From assembly GCA_019188255.1 (NCBI GenBank), contig JAETXT010000002.1:3658001-3722000 (forward strand): a stretch of DNA of 64,000 nucleotides. Direction: 5' to 3'. Every line of letters begins with the position of its first letter. The stretch's first letter is position 1. Source of the stretch: Verticillium longisporum. Taxonomy: Eukaryota > Ascomycota > Sordariomycetes > Glomerellales > Plectosphaerellaceae. The notes beneath the pieces were generated by a model. That model saw only the letters and a list, made by a program, of their open reading frames with translations, was not told the DNA's origin and searched no databases. Position numbers and translations under genes: made by a program. Shown here one piece after another: positions 52,577 to 63,246 of this stretch.

Positions 52577-54436
52577 ATGGCCTCAGCCGCCGTGACCACA
52601 CCACTCAAGTCCCATCGGGGGCTCTTCACTACCCGTACCGCTGGCGGACGCATGCCTTTGACTCCTTCGCCTCGCCAGTGCTCGACCACTTCAATCCCAC
52701 TGAACCTCAACTTTTTGCCCTACACACCTGAGCGTCAGACGAGCAAGGACGGCTACAGGCCCACCAAGTCCACGTACGGCGGAAACCTCACCGCCCACCT
52801 CGCCCGCTCGGCCACCAAGCCCAAGTCCTCTCACCGTGACTCTCCCAAGTCTAACATCGCCCGCGGTGTCGCTACCCCTCGCAAGGCTCTTGAGCTTGGC
52901 GTGTCCGACTTCACCTTGACTGGCTCGGGAAAAACTCCCTCCAGTGCTAAGCCCAAGAAGTCCCAGAGGGTCAAGTCCAGCAAGACCACGATCAACTACG
53001 GCGGCGATCGCTTCATCCCCAACCGCGGTGCGAGCTCCGCCATTTCCAACGTCGGCAGTGGCAAGCTTGATCATGCCGAGAAGCGTCCAAAGTCTAGCAA
53101 CGGCGATGGCTCCACCACTCTCTCGTCTGCTGCCGACGAGGCCCTGGCTGCCCTTGAGGGCCTCAGCATCAACGATGATGATGAGCCTACCACCTACGCC
53201 CGCCCTTCCCCCAACACCGTCGCCTATCAGGACTCCCTTGCCAATGCCTGCGGCGTCAACCTCAACACCCGTATCCTCCAGTTCAAGCCCGCGCCTCCCG
53301 AGTCGTCTAAGCCCTTCGACCTTCGCCAGCATTACAACCGTCCTCTGCGGGCCGCCCCGGCCACGAGTGCGCGGTTGCGTCGCCGTGTGGCCACTGCTCC
53401 TGAACGTGTTCTTGACGCACCTGGTCTGATCGATGATTATTACCTCAACCTGCTCGACTGGAGCTCTGGGAACCAGGTTGCCATTGGTCTGGAGCGCAAC
53501 GTCTACGTCTGGTCCGCCGATGAGGGAAGCGTAAGCTGCCTTCTCGAGACCAGTGCTGACACCTACGTCAGCAGTGTCAAGTGGTCCGGTGACGGTGCCT
53601 ATGTCGGTGTCGGCCTTGGAACTGGTGAGGTTCAGATCTGGGACGTTGCCGAAGCCCAGAAGGTTCGCAGCATGTTTGGCCACGACACCCGTGTTGGTGT
53701 CATGGGCTGGAACAAGCATCTCCTTTCGACTGGTGCCCGTAGCGGTCTTGTCTACAACCACGATGTTCGCATCGCCGAGCACAAGGTTGCCGAGCTCGTC
53801 TCCCATACCTCTGAGGTCTGTGGTCTGGAGTGGCGTTCCGACGGCGCTCAGCTCGCTACTGGCGGCAACGACAACCTGGTCTCCATCTGGGACGCCCGTT
53901 CGCTGTCGGTTCCCAAGTTCACCAAGACCAACCACAAGGCCGCCGTCAAGGCCCTCGCCTGGTGCCCCTGGAACATGAACCTTCTCGCCACGGGAGGTGG
54001 TTCGTATGATCGCCACATCCACTTCTGGAACTCTACCTCGGGCGCTCGCGTCAACAGCATCGACACTGGCTCGCAGGTCACCAGCCTCCGCTGGAGCCCC
54101 AACTACCGCGAGATTGTCAGCTCGAGCGGCTTCCCCGACAACTCTCTCAGCATTTGGAGCTACCCCACCCTGGTTCGCAACGTGGAGATTCCAGCCCACG
54201 AGAGCCGCGTCCTGCACAGCTGCCTGAGCCCGGATGGCCAGATGCTCGCCACTGCTGGTACGTGTACTCTAGCTTCATGTTCCCTGAAAACCCTTGCTAA
54301 CAACAATGCTCTAGCTGCCGACGAAAGTCTCAAGTTCTGGAAGGTGTTCGAGAAGAAGGCCGGCTCCAGCTCTGGGGTTGGTGCCACCGGCACCTCGACC
54401 AAGGCCGAGATGACCAAGCAGATGACCATCCGCTAA
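52577..54436 (+). CDS. CDC20: APC/C activator Cdc20 (WD40)
   Basis: Substrate receptor of the anaphase-promoting complex that triggers securin and cyclin B destruction and is the target of the spindle checkpoint. Two exons, 52577-54257 and 54315-54436, total 1803 nt, 600 aa. The intron is 57 nt and lacks an in-frame stop, so the unspliced frame is also open. The C-box reads DRFIPNR (residues 144-150). Seven WD40 repeats run from about residue 280 to 580 (for example WDVAEAQKV, IWDARSLSV, LKFWKVF). The C-terminal Ile-Arg dipeptide that docks on APC/C TPR subunits is present. Cdc20 rather than Cdh1 is favoured by the N-terminal layout and by the RILQFKPAPPE motif before the propeller. It divides its promoter with the kelch-BTB gene. 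Confidence 0.93.
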   Translation: MASAAVTTPLKSHRGLFTTRTAGGRMPLTPSPRQCSTTSIPLNLNFLPYTPERQTSKDGYRPTKSTYGGNLTAHLARSATKPKSSHRDSPKSNIARGVATPRKALELGVSDFTLTGSGKTPSSAKPKKSQRVKSSKTTINYGGDRFIPNRGASSAISNVGSGKLDHAEKRPKSSNGDGSTTLSSAADEALAALEGLSINDDDEPTTYARPSPNTVAYQDSLANACGVNLNTRILQFKPAPPESSKPFDLRQHYNRPLRAAPATSARLRRRVATAPERVLDAPGLIDDYYLNLLDWSSGNQVAIGLERNVYVWSADEGSVSCLLETSADTYVSSVKWSGDGAYVGVGLGTGEVQIWDVAEAQKVRSMFGHDTRVGVMGWNKHLLSTGARSGLVYNHDVRIAEHKVAELVSHTSEVCGLEWRSDGAQLATGGNDNLVSIWDARSLSVPKFTKTNHKAAVKALAWCPWNMNLLATGGGSYDRHIHFWNSTSGARVNSIDTGSQVTSLRWSPNYREIVSSSGFPDNSLSIWSYPTLVRNVEIPAHESRVLHSCLSPDGQMLATAGTCTLASCSLKTLANNNALAADESLKFWKVFEKKAGSSSGVGATGTSTKAEMTKQMTIR

Positions 54437-55003
54437 GCGACCAAGTATCTCGTGCTCGACAGCGACCTACCGTCGCTGTCGCCCGCCTGATCAATCAAAC
54501 GACAAATGTAGGTATCTCAGCCCCTAGGGCATTCACTGTTCTGGGTTTCCAGCCGGTCTTCAGCAAGCAAGGAGTCGGGGTGTTACATGCTTCCAAACAC
54601 GCCGTGGCACGAAAGAGCTTCTCCACGATGGCATGAGATGAATTGGTCATGACGGTCACGATCAACGGGAATTGGATTGGGGTGTTGTTCCCTGTTTTTG
54701 AGACGCGGCACATTTGTGCCCGCAACAGAAGTAACTATTGGCTTCCTGTGTCAAGGGGGAAAGTGGCCCGCTGCACAACAGATATCAGTTGAAAGGGAAG
54801 GGGGGGTAGCCTTCGTCGAGTGACCTGCCCCCTCGGCGTTATGGGATATAAGGGGACAACGGAATAATACGGAATTTGCTTTTTTACCATCACCATGCCT
54901 TTGACTGTGCGTCGTTTAAGTGAATCGAGCAAGTGTTTCTCTCATAATTCTATACGTACTTGATGGTAGCTCATGTGTGCATCATTTCGCCATGACCAAT
55001 CCA
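54437..55003. other. Convergent intergenic region CDC20 / aldehyde dehydrogenase
   Basis: 567 bp of 3' flanks. No gene, repeat or RNA was recognised. Confidence 0.5.
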
Positions 55004-56476
55004 TCAGTCCTGATACGTGATGGTCTTGGTCCTCACCCACTCCTCCAAGGCACCGGCGTTGAACCTGCCATACCCGCTCGCCTTGGCGCCACCATGAGGC
55101 AGCGCCGGCTCGTCGTGCACAGTCATGCTGTTGATGTGCACAGCGCCCGTCTCAATGTTCTTCGCGAAGCGCAGGCCTCTGCGGAGGTCCTCGGTGAAGA
55201 CGGCCGACGTCAGGCCGTACTCGGTGTCGTTGGCAATACGCAGGGCCTCTTCCTCCGTCTCGACCTCGTAGAGGGACACGGTGGGGCCGAACGACTCGGT
55301 CTGGTAGATGTCCATCTCGGGCGTGACGCTGCCGAGCACGACGGGCCGCATGCGCGTCGGCGAGGCCTCGTCGGCATTCGGGTCGCCGGCGATGACGCGG
55401 GCCCCCTGGGCGACGGCATCGCGTACGAGCTTCTTGTTCTTGGTGACGGCCGCGCTGGCGATGAGCGCGGGGGCGTCGGCGATCAAAAAGATGTTGCTTA
55501 TGGCGTCGCGGAGAGCGGACTCAAAGGCGGCGCTCACGGCCTTGTGGACAACGATGCGCTCGGTGCTCATGCAAATCTGTCCAGCGTTGCGGAAGGCGCC
55601 GTGGGCGCACTCCTGCGCGGCGAGCTGCAGGTCGGCGTCTTCCCAGACGATGGCCGGGGCCTTGCCACCGAGCTCGAGGAGCACGGGCTTGAGGTGTTCG
55701 CCGGCGAGGCGACCAATGATGCGACCGACGCCCGTAGAGCCGGTGAAGTTGATTTTCTTGACGTCGCGGTGCGCGATGAGCGCGGCGGTGACGGCCGGGG
55801 CGTCGCTGGGGTCGTGCGCCAGGGTGTTGAGAACGCCGTGCGGCAGACCAGCCTCGTGAAAACACGAGGCGATGGCCCAGGTGACGCGAGGGCTCACTTC
55901 GGGACCCTTGAGAACGACGGTGTTGCCGGTGACGAGGGGCCCAGCAATGGCGCGGACACCGAGAATATAGGGCGCATTCCATGGGGCGATGGCGAGGACG
56001 ACGCCAAAGGGTTCCTTGACGATGAGGGCGGAACAACCTTCGCCGGCCGGCGTTGGGATGATGCCCTCTACCGAGTGCACCCGAGCTGCGGAGGCGATGA
56101 GTATATTGATTGTGACCTTGAGGTTAAAATCGGCCCAGGATGGGATGGCACCAGTCTCGCTCGTCAAGTAGCCGGCGAGCTCAGCGTGGCGGGAGTTCAT
56201 GATCTCGGCAGTCTTGACTAGGATGGCAGCGCGCTTCGCGGGCTTGAGTGCGCGCCAGGCGGGCAAGGCCGCGGCTGCAGCAGCAACGGCGGCCTCAGCA
56301 TCGGAGGTCTGAGCAGAGGCCGATTGATAGAGGTATTGGTTGGTCCCTGGAGAGGTGACGGGAAATGTTTTGGAAGTGAGTTTTTCGGCGCCGTTCAGGA
56401 AGAAAGGCACTGTGTTGGGAGAGTCCGAAGAAGTCGGTGGCAGGGCAGCCGACGAGTCGGAGGTAGGGTTAGACAT
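55004..56476 (-). CDS. NAD(P)+-dependent aldehyde dehydrogenase (aromatic-aldehyde type)
   Basis: Oxidises an aldehyde to its acid; overall sequence resembles salicylaldehyde/vanillin dehydrogenase-like members of the ALDH superfamily. Single exon, 1473 nt, 490 aa, standard ALDH length. Visible signatures: APWNAPY with the oxyanion Asn167, VLKGPEVSP with cofactor-binding Lys190, the nucleotide-binding FTGSTGVGR, the general base in LLELGGKAP (Glu268), and the catalytic Cys302 in GQICMSTERI. The C-terminus ends ITYQD without a peroxisomal signal, so a cytosolic location is likely. The substrate is not determined by sequence. The start at 56476 (MSNPTSD) is favoured; an in-frame ATG at 56569 would add 31 residues of unusual composition. 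It borders the gene-poor right end of the window. Confidence 0.9.
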   Translation of the reverse strand: MSNPTSDSSAALPPTSSDSPNTVPFFLNGAEKLTSKTFPVTSPGTNQYLYQSASAQTSDAEAAVAAAAAALPAWRALKPAKRAAILVKTAEIMNSRHAELAGYLTSETGAIPSWADFNLKVTINILIASAARVHSVEGIIPTPAGEGCSALIVKEPFGVVLAIAPWNAPYILGVRAIAGPLVTGNTVVLKGPEVSPRVTWAIASCFHEAGLPHGVLNTLAHDPSDAPAVTAALIAHRDVKKINFTGSTGVGRIIGRLAGEHLKPVLLELGGKAPAIVWEDADLQLAAQECAHGAFRNAGQICMSTERIVVHKAVSAAFESALRDAISNIFLIADAPALIASAAVTKNKKLVRDAVAQGARVIAGDPNADEASPTRMRPVVLGSVTPEMDIYQTESFGPTVSLYEVETEEEALRIANDTEYGLTSAVFTEDLRRGLRFAKNIETGAVHINSMTVHDEPALPHGGAKASGYGRFNAGALEEWVRTKTITYQD

Positions 56477-59169
56477 GGTGGTTTTCAGTTGGTGTAACTG
56501 AGTCGTGACAATGACTGGATAGTGGTCGGGGATCCGACGTCTTCGGTTCCAGCGAGAGAAGGGGAACAAGAGAAGTTGTAATTGAGAGGTTTTTCGGTGC
56601 CTGAGCGAGAACAGATGGGTCCACCCAGATGCGTGTCTGGTGATGTATGATGTAAGACGTCGAAGTTGTTGTTTCCGCTCTAAATAAACAGCTGCAGGTT
56701 GATTTAAAGGGCCCTGTACCTTAATTCCTTGGGTAGGACGGACAGGTTACGCTAACCCCGCGAAAGTCCGGGGTGTGGCATCTCGACTATCGCCGTCGAC
56801 CCCGCACCGGCAGTCAAGCAAGGCAGACGCTCTGGCATCAATACTCACGCATCCTATATCACGTAGCTATGCTGGCTGGCGGCGCTGTCGGCGCCCGAGA
56901 TCAGAGCTTCCCCCAGCTGGGGCCGGGTCAAAGCGGGTATGTGGGCGCGACTTGATCGGGTCGCAAGTGGGGTTGCACTGGTGCTCATTTTGGGCGTTGT
57001 CCGTGAGAGGTAAGGTACCTAAGGTAGATAGAGATGCAGCGCAGCATGTACTTGAAATTGTATCAAGTTGTTGTCCGTTTTTCGTGCTTCCACTTCTGCA
57101 ATACTGCCGGCTGGAGAAAGGGCTGAGGAATCGCCGACGTGTCCACTGAAATGGTCTCAACTGTGTGAAGAATCAGCATGGGAGCCAGCCGGTCAAGTAT
57201 GCGAATCCACAACCTTCGGAAACGGCTCCACCGGGAAGAATATACTGTACATCCCTCTGAGGCCTCGGGGATTCCGTGTAGGAACCCTGGCCTTGGTATG
57301 GGGGAGGGAACGTCAGCGACACAGGTGCCTTTGACTTCGCTGGTTGTTTCTCGGTGGCCATGATGCAAGCCCGATTATGCTGTACTTGAGGCGTGGTAGG
57401 TCAGTGCCGAGTCTGTAACTGGTGGTCATTGATGAGGATATGCAGAGGACGTAATTGACGTCTTTTCTCGTGGTGAGAAGGGATGCAAGAGCTGCTGACA
57501 TAATATTCCAACTGATTTCAGAGTAAGGTAGGTACCTACCCCCGCAAGCCCAGGTACCTACTCACTTTGTCTGACACTTGCGCCCTGACTAAGAATGGGT
57601 GGGCTGCAGTCCGTCACTCCTGCCACATGAGCAGACGGGCGCCTTGTGCAAACATTGGCTCCTCGTGCATGCCGGGAAGGACCCCGCCAAGACAAGAAAA
57701 AACGAAGGCTTTGGTCTTGACTTCCTGGGGGAAAAAACACGTGCCTAATCTTGACCAATAAGGACGTGGAGAGAGCACCCTCTAGCCACGAGCTAACGGT
57801 GAAGAACCCCGCAGATGCTTTTTGCCGAGCCCCTCATGATATCGCTGCTTTAACTTTGATGGAAGACGCTGTGCTGGCAGTGGCTTGCAGTGTCTGCGCC
57901 ACAGACCCACCACAATGGTCACCGCAAAGCCTCGAACACACCGTAATAAACAGCTGACGGATTTGGTGGCAGTACGAAAACGGCAAGGGGCACCACTTTC
58001 TGACTCTTGACTTCCGAGGCGGTCGGACGGGGCTGCTGAGGTAGTGCTTCCGGCATAGATGTTTTGAGTGTTACCTCGACTTATTGTCCAAAGGTCTGTG
58101 GCCAGCATACAAACCAGGCAGCCCATATTGGACTGGGCAGGTGTTTTGATTCGCGGTCGCCGGCCAAGCTCATAGCAGTTGACTACGCCTTGGTACCTAG
58201 ATAGATAGGTAAGAGTCATGATAGATAATGAGAGAGTGGGTTTTCACTACGGCACCAAGCAGTGGGAACCCCGACCTCTCCGCTCGCAGCCATGGAGATC
58301 CCCTTTTGGGCACATTTTTGTTCAAGCACTCAGCATCGCATCAGATGGGCAAAGCAGCAAGTCTTATGTCTCTCCAAAGAAAAAGGTACTTATGTGTCGC
58401 GGAGCTCCGTAAAAAGAAACATTAACTTACTCTCTGAGACCGAGTCCTCATACTGCCAAACCTACGAGATGGAGATTGTTGCCATTGTTGCCTTGTGTGG
58501 CAACTTGAGCATGAATCATGAGTTGACGCGTCAGGCCGGTGAACATGCACATGCGGCAAGATGCTCTTTTCCTACTCAGGGCATATCTTTGCTAGAGAAA
58601 GTCTCTGCCCAGGTGCCAAGAGGATGGCAGGCGACGCTGACATGTGCAGAAGTCGGGCACAAGCCTTGGCTGCGGGGTTTCCATAGCCAAAGGCCGTCCA
58701 ACAAGAGACAGGAACGATATTAATTCGACCTCTGAACGCAATCGATTCGCTGAACTTGATGCGCGTACAGAAACAATACACTATACCGAGGAAAGGATCG
58801 CCATGAGTGTCCTGGGACTCTGTCACTACGAATTTTGAGTGGTGGAGGTATTTGTCGATCTCGAGAACAAAGTATCAGGGATGAACCGCGTACCGCGCTG
58901 ATCGAGCAGCTGGTGCAATGGTGAGCTAATGCTGCAGACTGACTTCCCTCTTAATGGTGAGTGCGTACTATAACATCTTCCATCGCCAAGGCCTTCTTTG
59001 GAGCAAACACCGACTCGTGCCAGGAGAGAAAAGGTATTTAAACTGCTTGATCTCCAAGCTCTTTTGTTCTCTCCCAGACAACTCATTCTAACAGTTTACA
59101 CCATTCCTTGCCTTAATCTTGTCCAATATCTACAACACAAGCCACTCTTCCCAAATCTTATAACTCAAC
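56477..59169. other. Gene-poor region with GGTACC motifs
   Basis: 2.7 kb with no supported gene. GGTACC/GTACCT motifs occur near 56715, 57012-57025, 57527-57560 and 58193-58210. A TATTTAAA box (59035-59042) belongs to the next gene. Confidence 0.5.
59035..59042 (+). promoter_or_regulatory. TATA-like box of the small secreted protein gene
   Basis: TATTTAAA lies 135 bp upstream of the ATG at 59170, a usual TATA-to-start distance in fungi when the leader is about 90-100 nt. Confidence 0.5.
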
Positions 59170-59517
59170 ATGAAGCTGCTCTTCGTCACCTCCCTTTTCC
59201 TTGCTGCCGCGACTGCACTTCCAGCCAATGGTAAGTCGCCACCACCGCAGAGTCTTTGCTTACCTCCCCCGCCGGAAGACAACATGATTCCGGGAGGGAA
59301 AACGAGCTAAGTTGGACCGCTGTAGGCGACAGGATGACCGAGCGCGAGGCAGATTGTGCCGAAGACTGTGTGGAGAGGCTCTGCATGGGCTTCGCCAATC
59401 TTGACTACGTCGCTTGTATGCTGAGTGAGTAGAAGGGGACAAACTTTAGTCCTTCGAACCTGAAGTTACTTTTCGAGCTGACCTTCTTTGGTAGGTTGCC
59501 AGACTATGTGTAGCTGA
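59170..59517 (+). CDS. Small secreted six-cysteine protein (60 aa), effector-like
   Basis: Three tiny exons, 59170-59230, 59326-59424 and 59495-59517, total 183 nt, 60 aa. Donors are GTAAGT and GTGAGT, acceptors TGTAG and GGTAG, and the phases agree. Residues 1 to about 18 form a signal peptide (MKLLFVTSLFLAAATALPA). The mature chain of about 40 residues has six cysteines (31, 35, 40, 51, 55, 59) with spacing C-X3-C-X4-C-X10-C-X3-C-X3-C. C-X3-C pairs separated by a short loop are characteristic of disulfide-stapled helical hairpins. I do not recognise the family; function (signalling, defence or host interaction) is unknown. It stands alone in gene-poor DNA, with a TATA-like box upstream. Too short for usual gene callers in a single frame; existence is inferred from splice signals plus the Cys pattern. 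Confidence 0.72.
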
Positions 59518-62411
59518 TCTCCAATCATCTTGTTGTACCGCTTCAAGACATCAACACTCTTTCTGTTTACGACTCAAGAAGACTGGATTGATGTAGCGGT
59601 CAAAAGATATATGATGGAGATTTAGACCCGGCGTGTTTTGGAACCATCCTAATAACTAGTCTCTAGCTTCCCCCGAGAGTGTTCAAATTGACCTTGTTAG
59701 TACTACCTAATGTGGATTGAAATAGTGAGGCGCTCTATTCAAGAAGACAGTACCAAAGCCGCTGTCTCATCGCTCGAATCTCCCAAGGTTGATGACGTGA
59801 TGTTGGTTCGTTGAGGGTTGTCTTATGCCGAGCTTTCATCCCCAGTTCTACGAGGGACCGTCACGCTGAAGTTGGCCGTTGATGAATGTGCTGTAAGAAT
59901 TTTAATCAAATACAGCCATCCTGACAACAGGCAATGCCTTCTGATATGTAGGCCGCATGTGCAACAAATCTCACCGCAAAGCCATCTTGGTGTCATGATA
60001 CATGATCAAGAAGTTCGGCGCGAGTCAGTGGTCGGAGCGGTACCACCTATTATATCTGGGCGACTGGCCTCGAGAAAGTCATCCACCGATCTTCGCACAT
60101 GCAGGATCTAAGCATCAGGAAAAGGGGATGTATGAAGGGTCCGAACCCTATTCATGCATGCCATACACTTTTGGGTCCAACGAGGCTGGCAACGTGTCTC
60201 GTGGCACGGAAAAACCAATACGAGATCCATCTACCTGCCTTGAATTCTTGCTGGGGGAGCCTCTTGCATGGCCGCTAGTTGTCTTGACAACCCTGCCCCT
60301 GGGTGCAATGCATGGTATCATGTGCCTGCCCTGGCTCCTGCATGGGCTCAAACTCAATTCAATGGCATGCGCACCCGTTCATCCGTTGACCTACTCCTTG
60401 ATGTGCCTGTATCGAAGTTTCGGATGGAGGGACAAAGGTCGAGCCCCGCATGTCACAAAATCAGGCATCGGATCGAAGAGCATCTCCCCTACTCAGGTTG
60501 CACCCAGCAGTGCTACCCTTTGAGACGTAAGACATTCGTCGCCGAGCTTCAGTCATTCTGGACTATCACCTGATTTGTTGTGGACGAAAGGATGTTCTCG
60601 CTCTGTACATGATGTCAAAGGGCGATAGGGGAATGAACAAATACCGCACCAGAGCCATTTGACGACCGAGGAGGTTGGCGAACGCCAGCAGGTCCTCAGC
60701 AGACGTTCGTAGAGACGTTTTCTCCCATGTTTCATGAGGCTGGTCCCCGACGTGGCTCGCATTTCCCACAGCCATCTCATGAATTCGTAGCGCGCCCCCA
60801 ACCCTTTGGCCACAGAAAAACGGACTGCAATGTCCCAGACATGGCGGCAGTCAGACGTTGCACTGCATTCACAAGAAACACGAAATGTGGCATTGGCCGA
60901 GTCTGTCGGGGCAACGTGTTACCCGTTGTTATAGCAGCACCACGTTGCGGTAGGAGTGGGAAGGAAACGAAGGTGCAGAAGGAGAGAGCAATGGGCGGGT
61001 GGATCTGGGGAGCATTGTGTATGCGCGAACACAAGCAATCTGTTGAGCGCTAAATCGGCAACCGGCCGGCGGAGTCGACTGGTGATAGCGAAAGTTATCG
61101 CTGTGGCATATGACGTACCCCCAGGCAGTTGATGCTCTTGACGGCGCCAAGAAGAGATTTGCCGTTCGCTCAGCGCAATCGGGGTTCATCTGTACCCATG
61201 CCGCGATCCGAAAACGGGGTCTCGAGGGGGACCCAAGCCAAGCCTTTGTCGCCCTATTTTGAGATAGCAATGTGAACGGAGGTTAGGCTTGGGAGCAGAA
61301 TCAGGCGGGGTCATCTTGGTGGATTGACCGCTGATCGCTGTACAAAGACACTGCACAAAGACGTTGATGAGTGCAACGCCGATGTAGACCGAGGCGATTG
61401 GGCTGAGGCTGAACGGATTGAGCGAGTAGGTACCTGAGGTACATAAGGTACGATGTCGGATACGACACTTGGGTGGCCAGGGTGGTTGCCGAGGCAAAGA
61501 GGTCGAGGCGACGAAGGGCAGCCTGTTCTTTCTGGGCTCATTGACAACCTTCTGAAGGAACGCGCAGACATTTCTTGCGGGACCTATAACGCATTCCCGG
61601 CGTGTTCATGTGGTGGGGATGGCCACGACAAAAGGTGGTCCGTAACAGGCAAAAACATGATGTTGAAGAATGCCCTTGGAATCAGGGGAAAACCAATGGT
61701 CTGTGGGATCTTCCCCCCAGCCTTCCAGTCTTGGCTGCCGCTGTGCCGAAGCCGAAGCCCACTAAAACTGAGGCCCTGGCGATCGCTACGATCGGCCCAC
61801 CTCAACCACCGAAATGCGCCGGGTGTGGATCCGAACAGACATCGTATCCAGGTGCACCAGCAAGACGAGGTCGAGGTCATCCGACTGTGCTTTTCGCCGA
61901 TCCTGTCGTAGTGCCTCGTAGTGCCTCGTGAACACGGCGCCATCGAGGTCGATACCTCGCCGACAAAGCAGTGGCATCGTGCAGATGGCCAGCAACCACG
62001 CTGATTCACTCTGGCGATGCGACATGTCTTGCCCACATGGCAAAAGGGAAGGGAGGCAGAATGCCCCTGGGTGGTAGTACTATTAATAAACAGGCTGGAG
62101 CCTTGCGTCATTCTTTCTTCAGCAAAAGATATGGGATGTTGCAATCTGGGGTGGGCAAGCTAACATTCCATAGCGCAACCTAATGCCCTCTGTAGTATTC
62201 GGCGGCAGGACTCACTTAGCGCAGCGGCCGCGGGTCCAATGGTTCAGACCAGCCATCTCCCTACTGCCACGGTTCCCTCGAGCTAGGGCGTCAACCTCGT
62301 ATTCCCCATACAACATGTAGCACCCAGACAGGACAGAAGGTTGAAGCTTCTCGGCGGAGTCCGTCCTCGCACGCGGCTCTCCAAACACTAAACAGATTTG
62401 TTGTTTACCCC

Positions 62412-62418
62412 TATAAGT
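62412..62418 (+). promoter_or_regulatory. TATA box of the GPI-type surface protein gene
   Basis: TATAAGT lies 151 bp upstream of the ATG at 62563, ahead of a 5' leader that contains the TACC repeat. Confidence 0.5.
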
Positions 62419-62516
62419 ACCGACCCTTCCCTTGTTGTTTGTTTGTGAAGTCTCCAAAAGCCATCAAGCGTTTCACATCACGCAACTGTCTAGCATCAGC
62501 CACATCTCACTCTATC

Positions 62517-62540
62517 TACCTACCTACCTACCTACCTACC
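62517..62540 (+). repeat. (TACC)6 microsatellite in the 5' leader
   Basis: Six TACC units immediately precede CTCTAAGGTACCTACC, 22 bp upstream of the ATG of the surface-protein gene. The repeat shares its core with the dispersed GGTACC motif. Confidence 0.92.
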
Positions 62541-62562
62541 TCTAAGGTACCTACCTATCAAC

Positions 62563-63246
62563 ATGAAGTCTTTCACCGTCCTCGCTGCCCTGGCCAGCCT
62601 CGGCGCCGTCTCGGCACAGACAAACAACTGCCCTGCCCCAGGCTCGACCAGCGCTGCTGGCGACTACAGCTGCAACCCGGCGCACGCGTACCCCGAGGGC
62701 CAGCAGTGCGTCCTCGTCAACGGATGCTACTTCCTTCGCTCCAAGGCCGCCTCTTCCACCGAACCCCCGATGGCCGCCGCTTCCCAGCCCACCGGCACCA
62801 GCTGCCCCGCGCCCGGCTCGACCAGCGCTGTTGGCGACATCAGCTGCCTCCCCACCCAAAAGTATTCCGAGGGTCTGGAGTGCGTCCTCGTCAACGGCTG
62901 CTACTTGCTCCGTCCCATGTGCAGCACGTCCTCCACCGCCGCCCCCAAGCCCACCACCACCAGCTGCCCTGCGCCGGGCTCGACCAACGCCGCCGGCGAC
63001 TACAGCTGCAACCCCGCCCACAAGTACCCCGAGGGCCAGCAGTGCGTCCTCATGGACGGCTGCTACCTGCTCCGCACCACTGGTGGTGTCCCGACCACCC
63101 ACCCCAACACCACCGTCCCCGCCACCAGCACCAAGCCCGTCGTCCTGCCCACCAACACCGTCACCGCCGGCGCCGGCGCTCTCTCGGCTTCGCGCCTCTC
63201 TGCCGTCGCCGGTCTGGTGGCTGCCGGTTTCTACCTGCTGCTCTAA
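62563..63246 (+). CDS. Secreted triple-repeat Cys-rich protein, GPI-anchored type
   Basis: Single exon, 684 nt, 227 aa. A signal peptide (residues 1-18, ending AVSAQ) is followed by three copies of an about 33-residue module with cysteine spacing C-X13-C-X11-C-X5-C: C23-C55, C81-C113 and C135-C167. Each starts CPAPGST and ends with a GCYxL motif. Linkers are Ser/Thr/Pro-rich and probably O-glycosylated, with one NTT N-glycosylation sequon. The last about 22 residues are hydrophobic (AVAGLVAAGFYLLL) after a Gly/Ala/Ser stretch, as in GPI-attachment signals. Such proteins sit on the plasma membrane or cell wall. I do not recognise the module; modules 1 and 3 are most alike, suggesting internal duplication. 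An extra Cys (C120) follows module 2. Confidence 0.85.
   Translation: MKSFTVLAALASLGAVSAQTNNCPAPGSTSAAGDYSCNPAHAYPEGQQCVLVNGCYFLRSKAASSTEPPMAAASQPTGTSCPAPGSTSAVGDISCLPTQKYSEGLECVLVNGCYLLRPMCSTSSTAAPKPTTTSCPAPGSTNAAGDYSCNPAHKYPEGQQCVLMDGCYLLRTTGGVPTTHPNTTVPATSTKPVVLPTNTVTAGAGALSASRLSAVAGLVAAGFYLLL

Larger units (their letters stand above)
59518..62562. other. Gene-poor region between the two secreted-protein genes
   Basis: 3 kb without a supported gene. It has GTACC motifs near 61427-61450, and a tandem duplication of GTAGTGCCTC near 61907-61926. Open frames up to 186 codons overlap on both strands and carry no domain. A TATAAG box (62412) belongs to the next gene. Confidence 0.45.

Noticed and set aside
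52691..54217. 508-codon open frame antisense to CDC20
   Set aside because: Shadow of the WD40 gene produced by codon bias; no independent support.
54920..56221. 433-codon open frame antisense to the aldehyde dehydrogenase
   Set aside because: Shadow frame; the opposite strand has all ALDH motifs.
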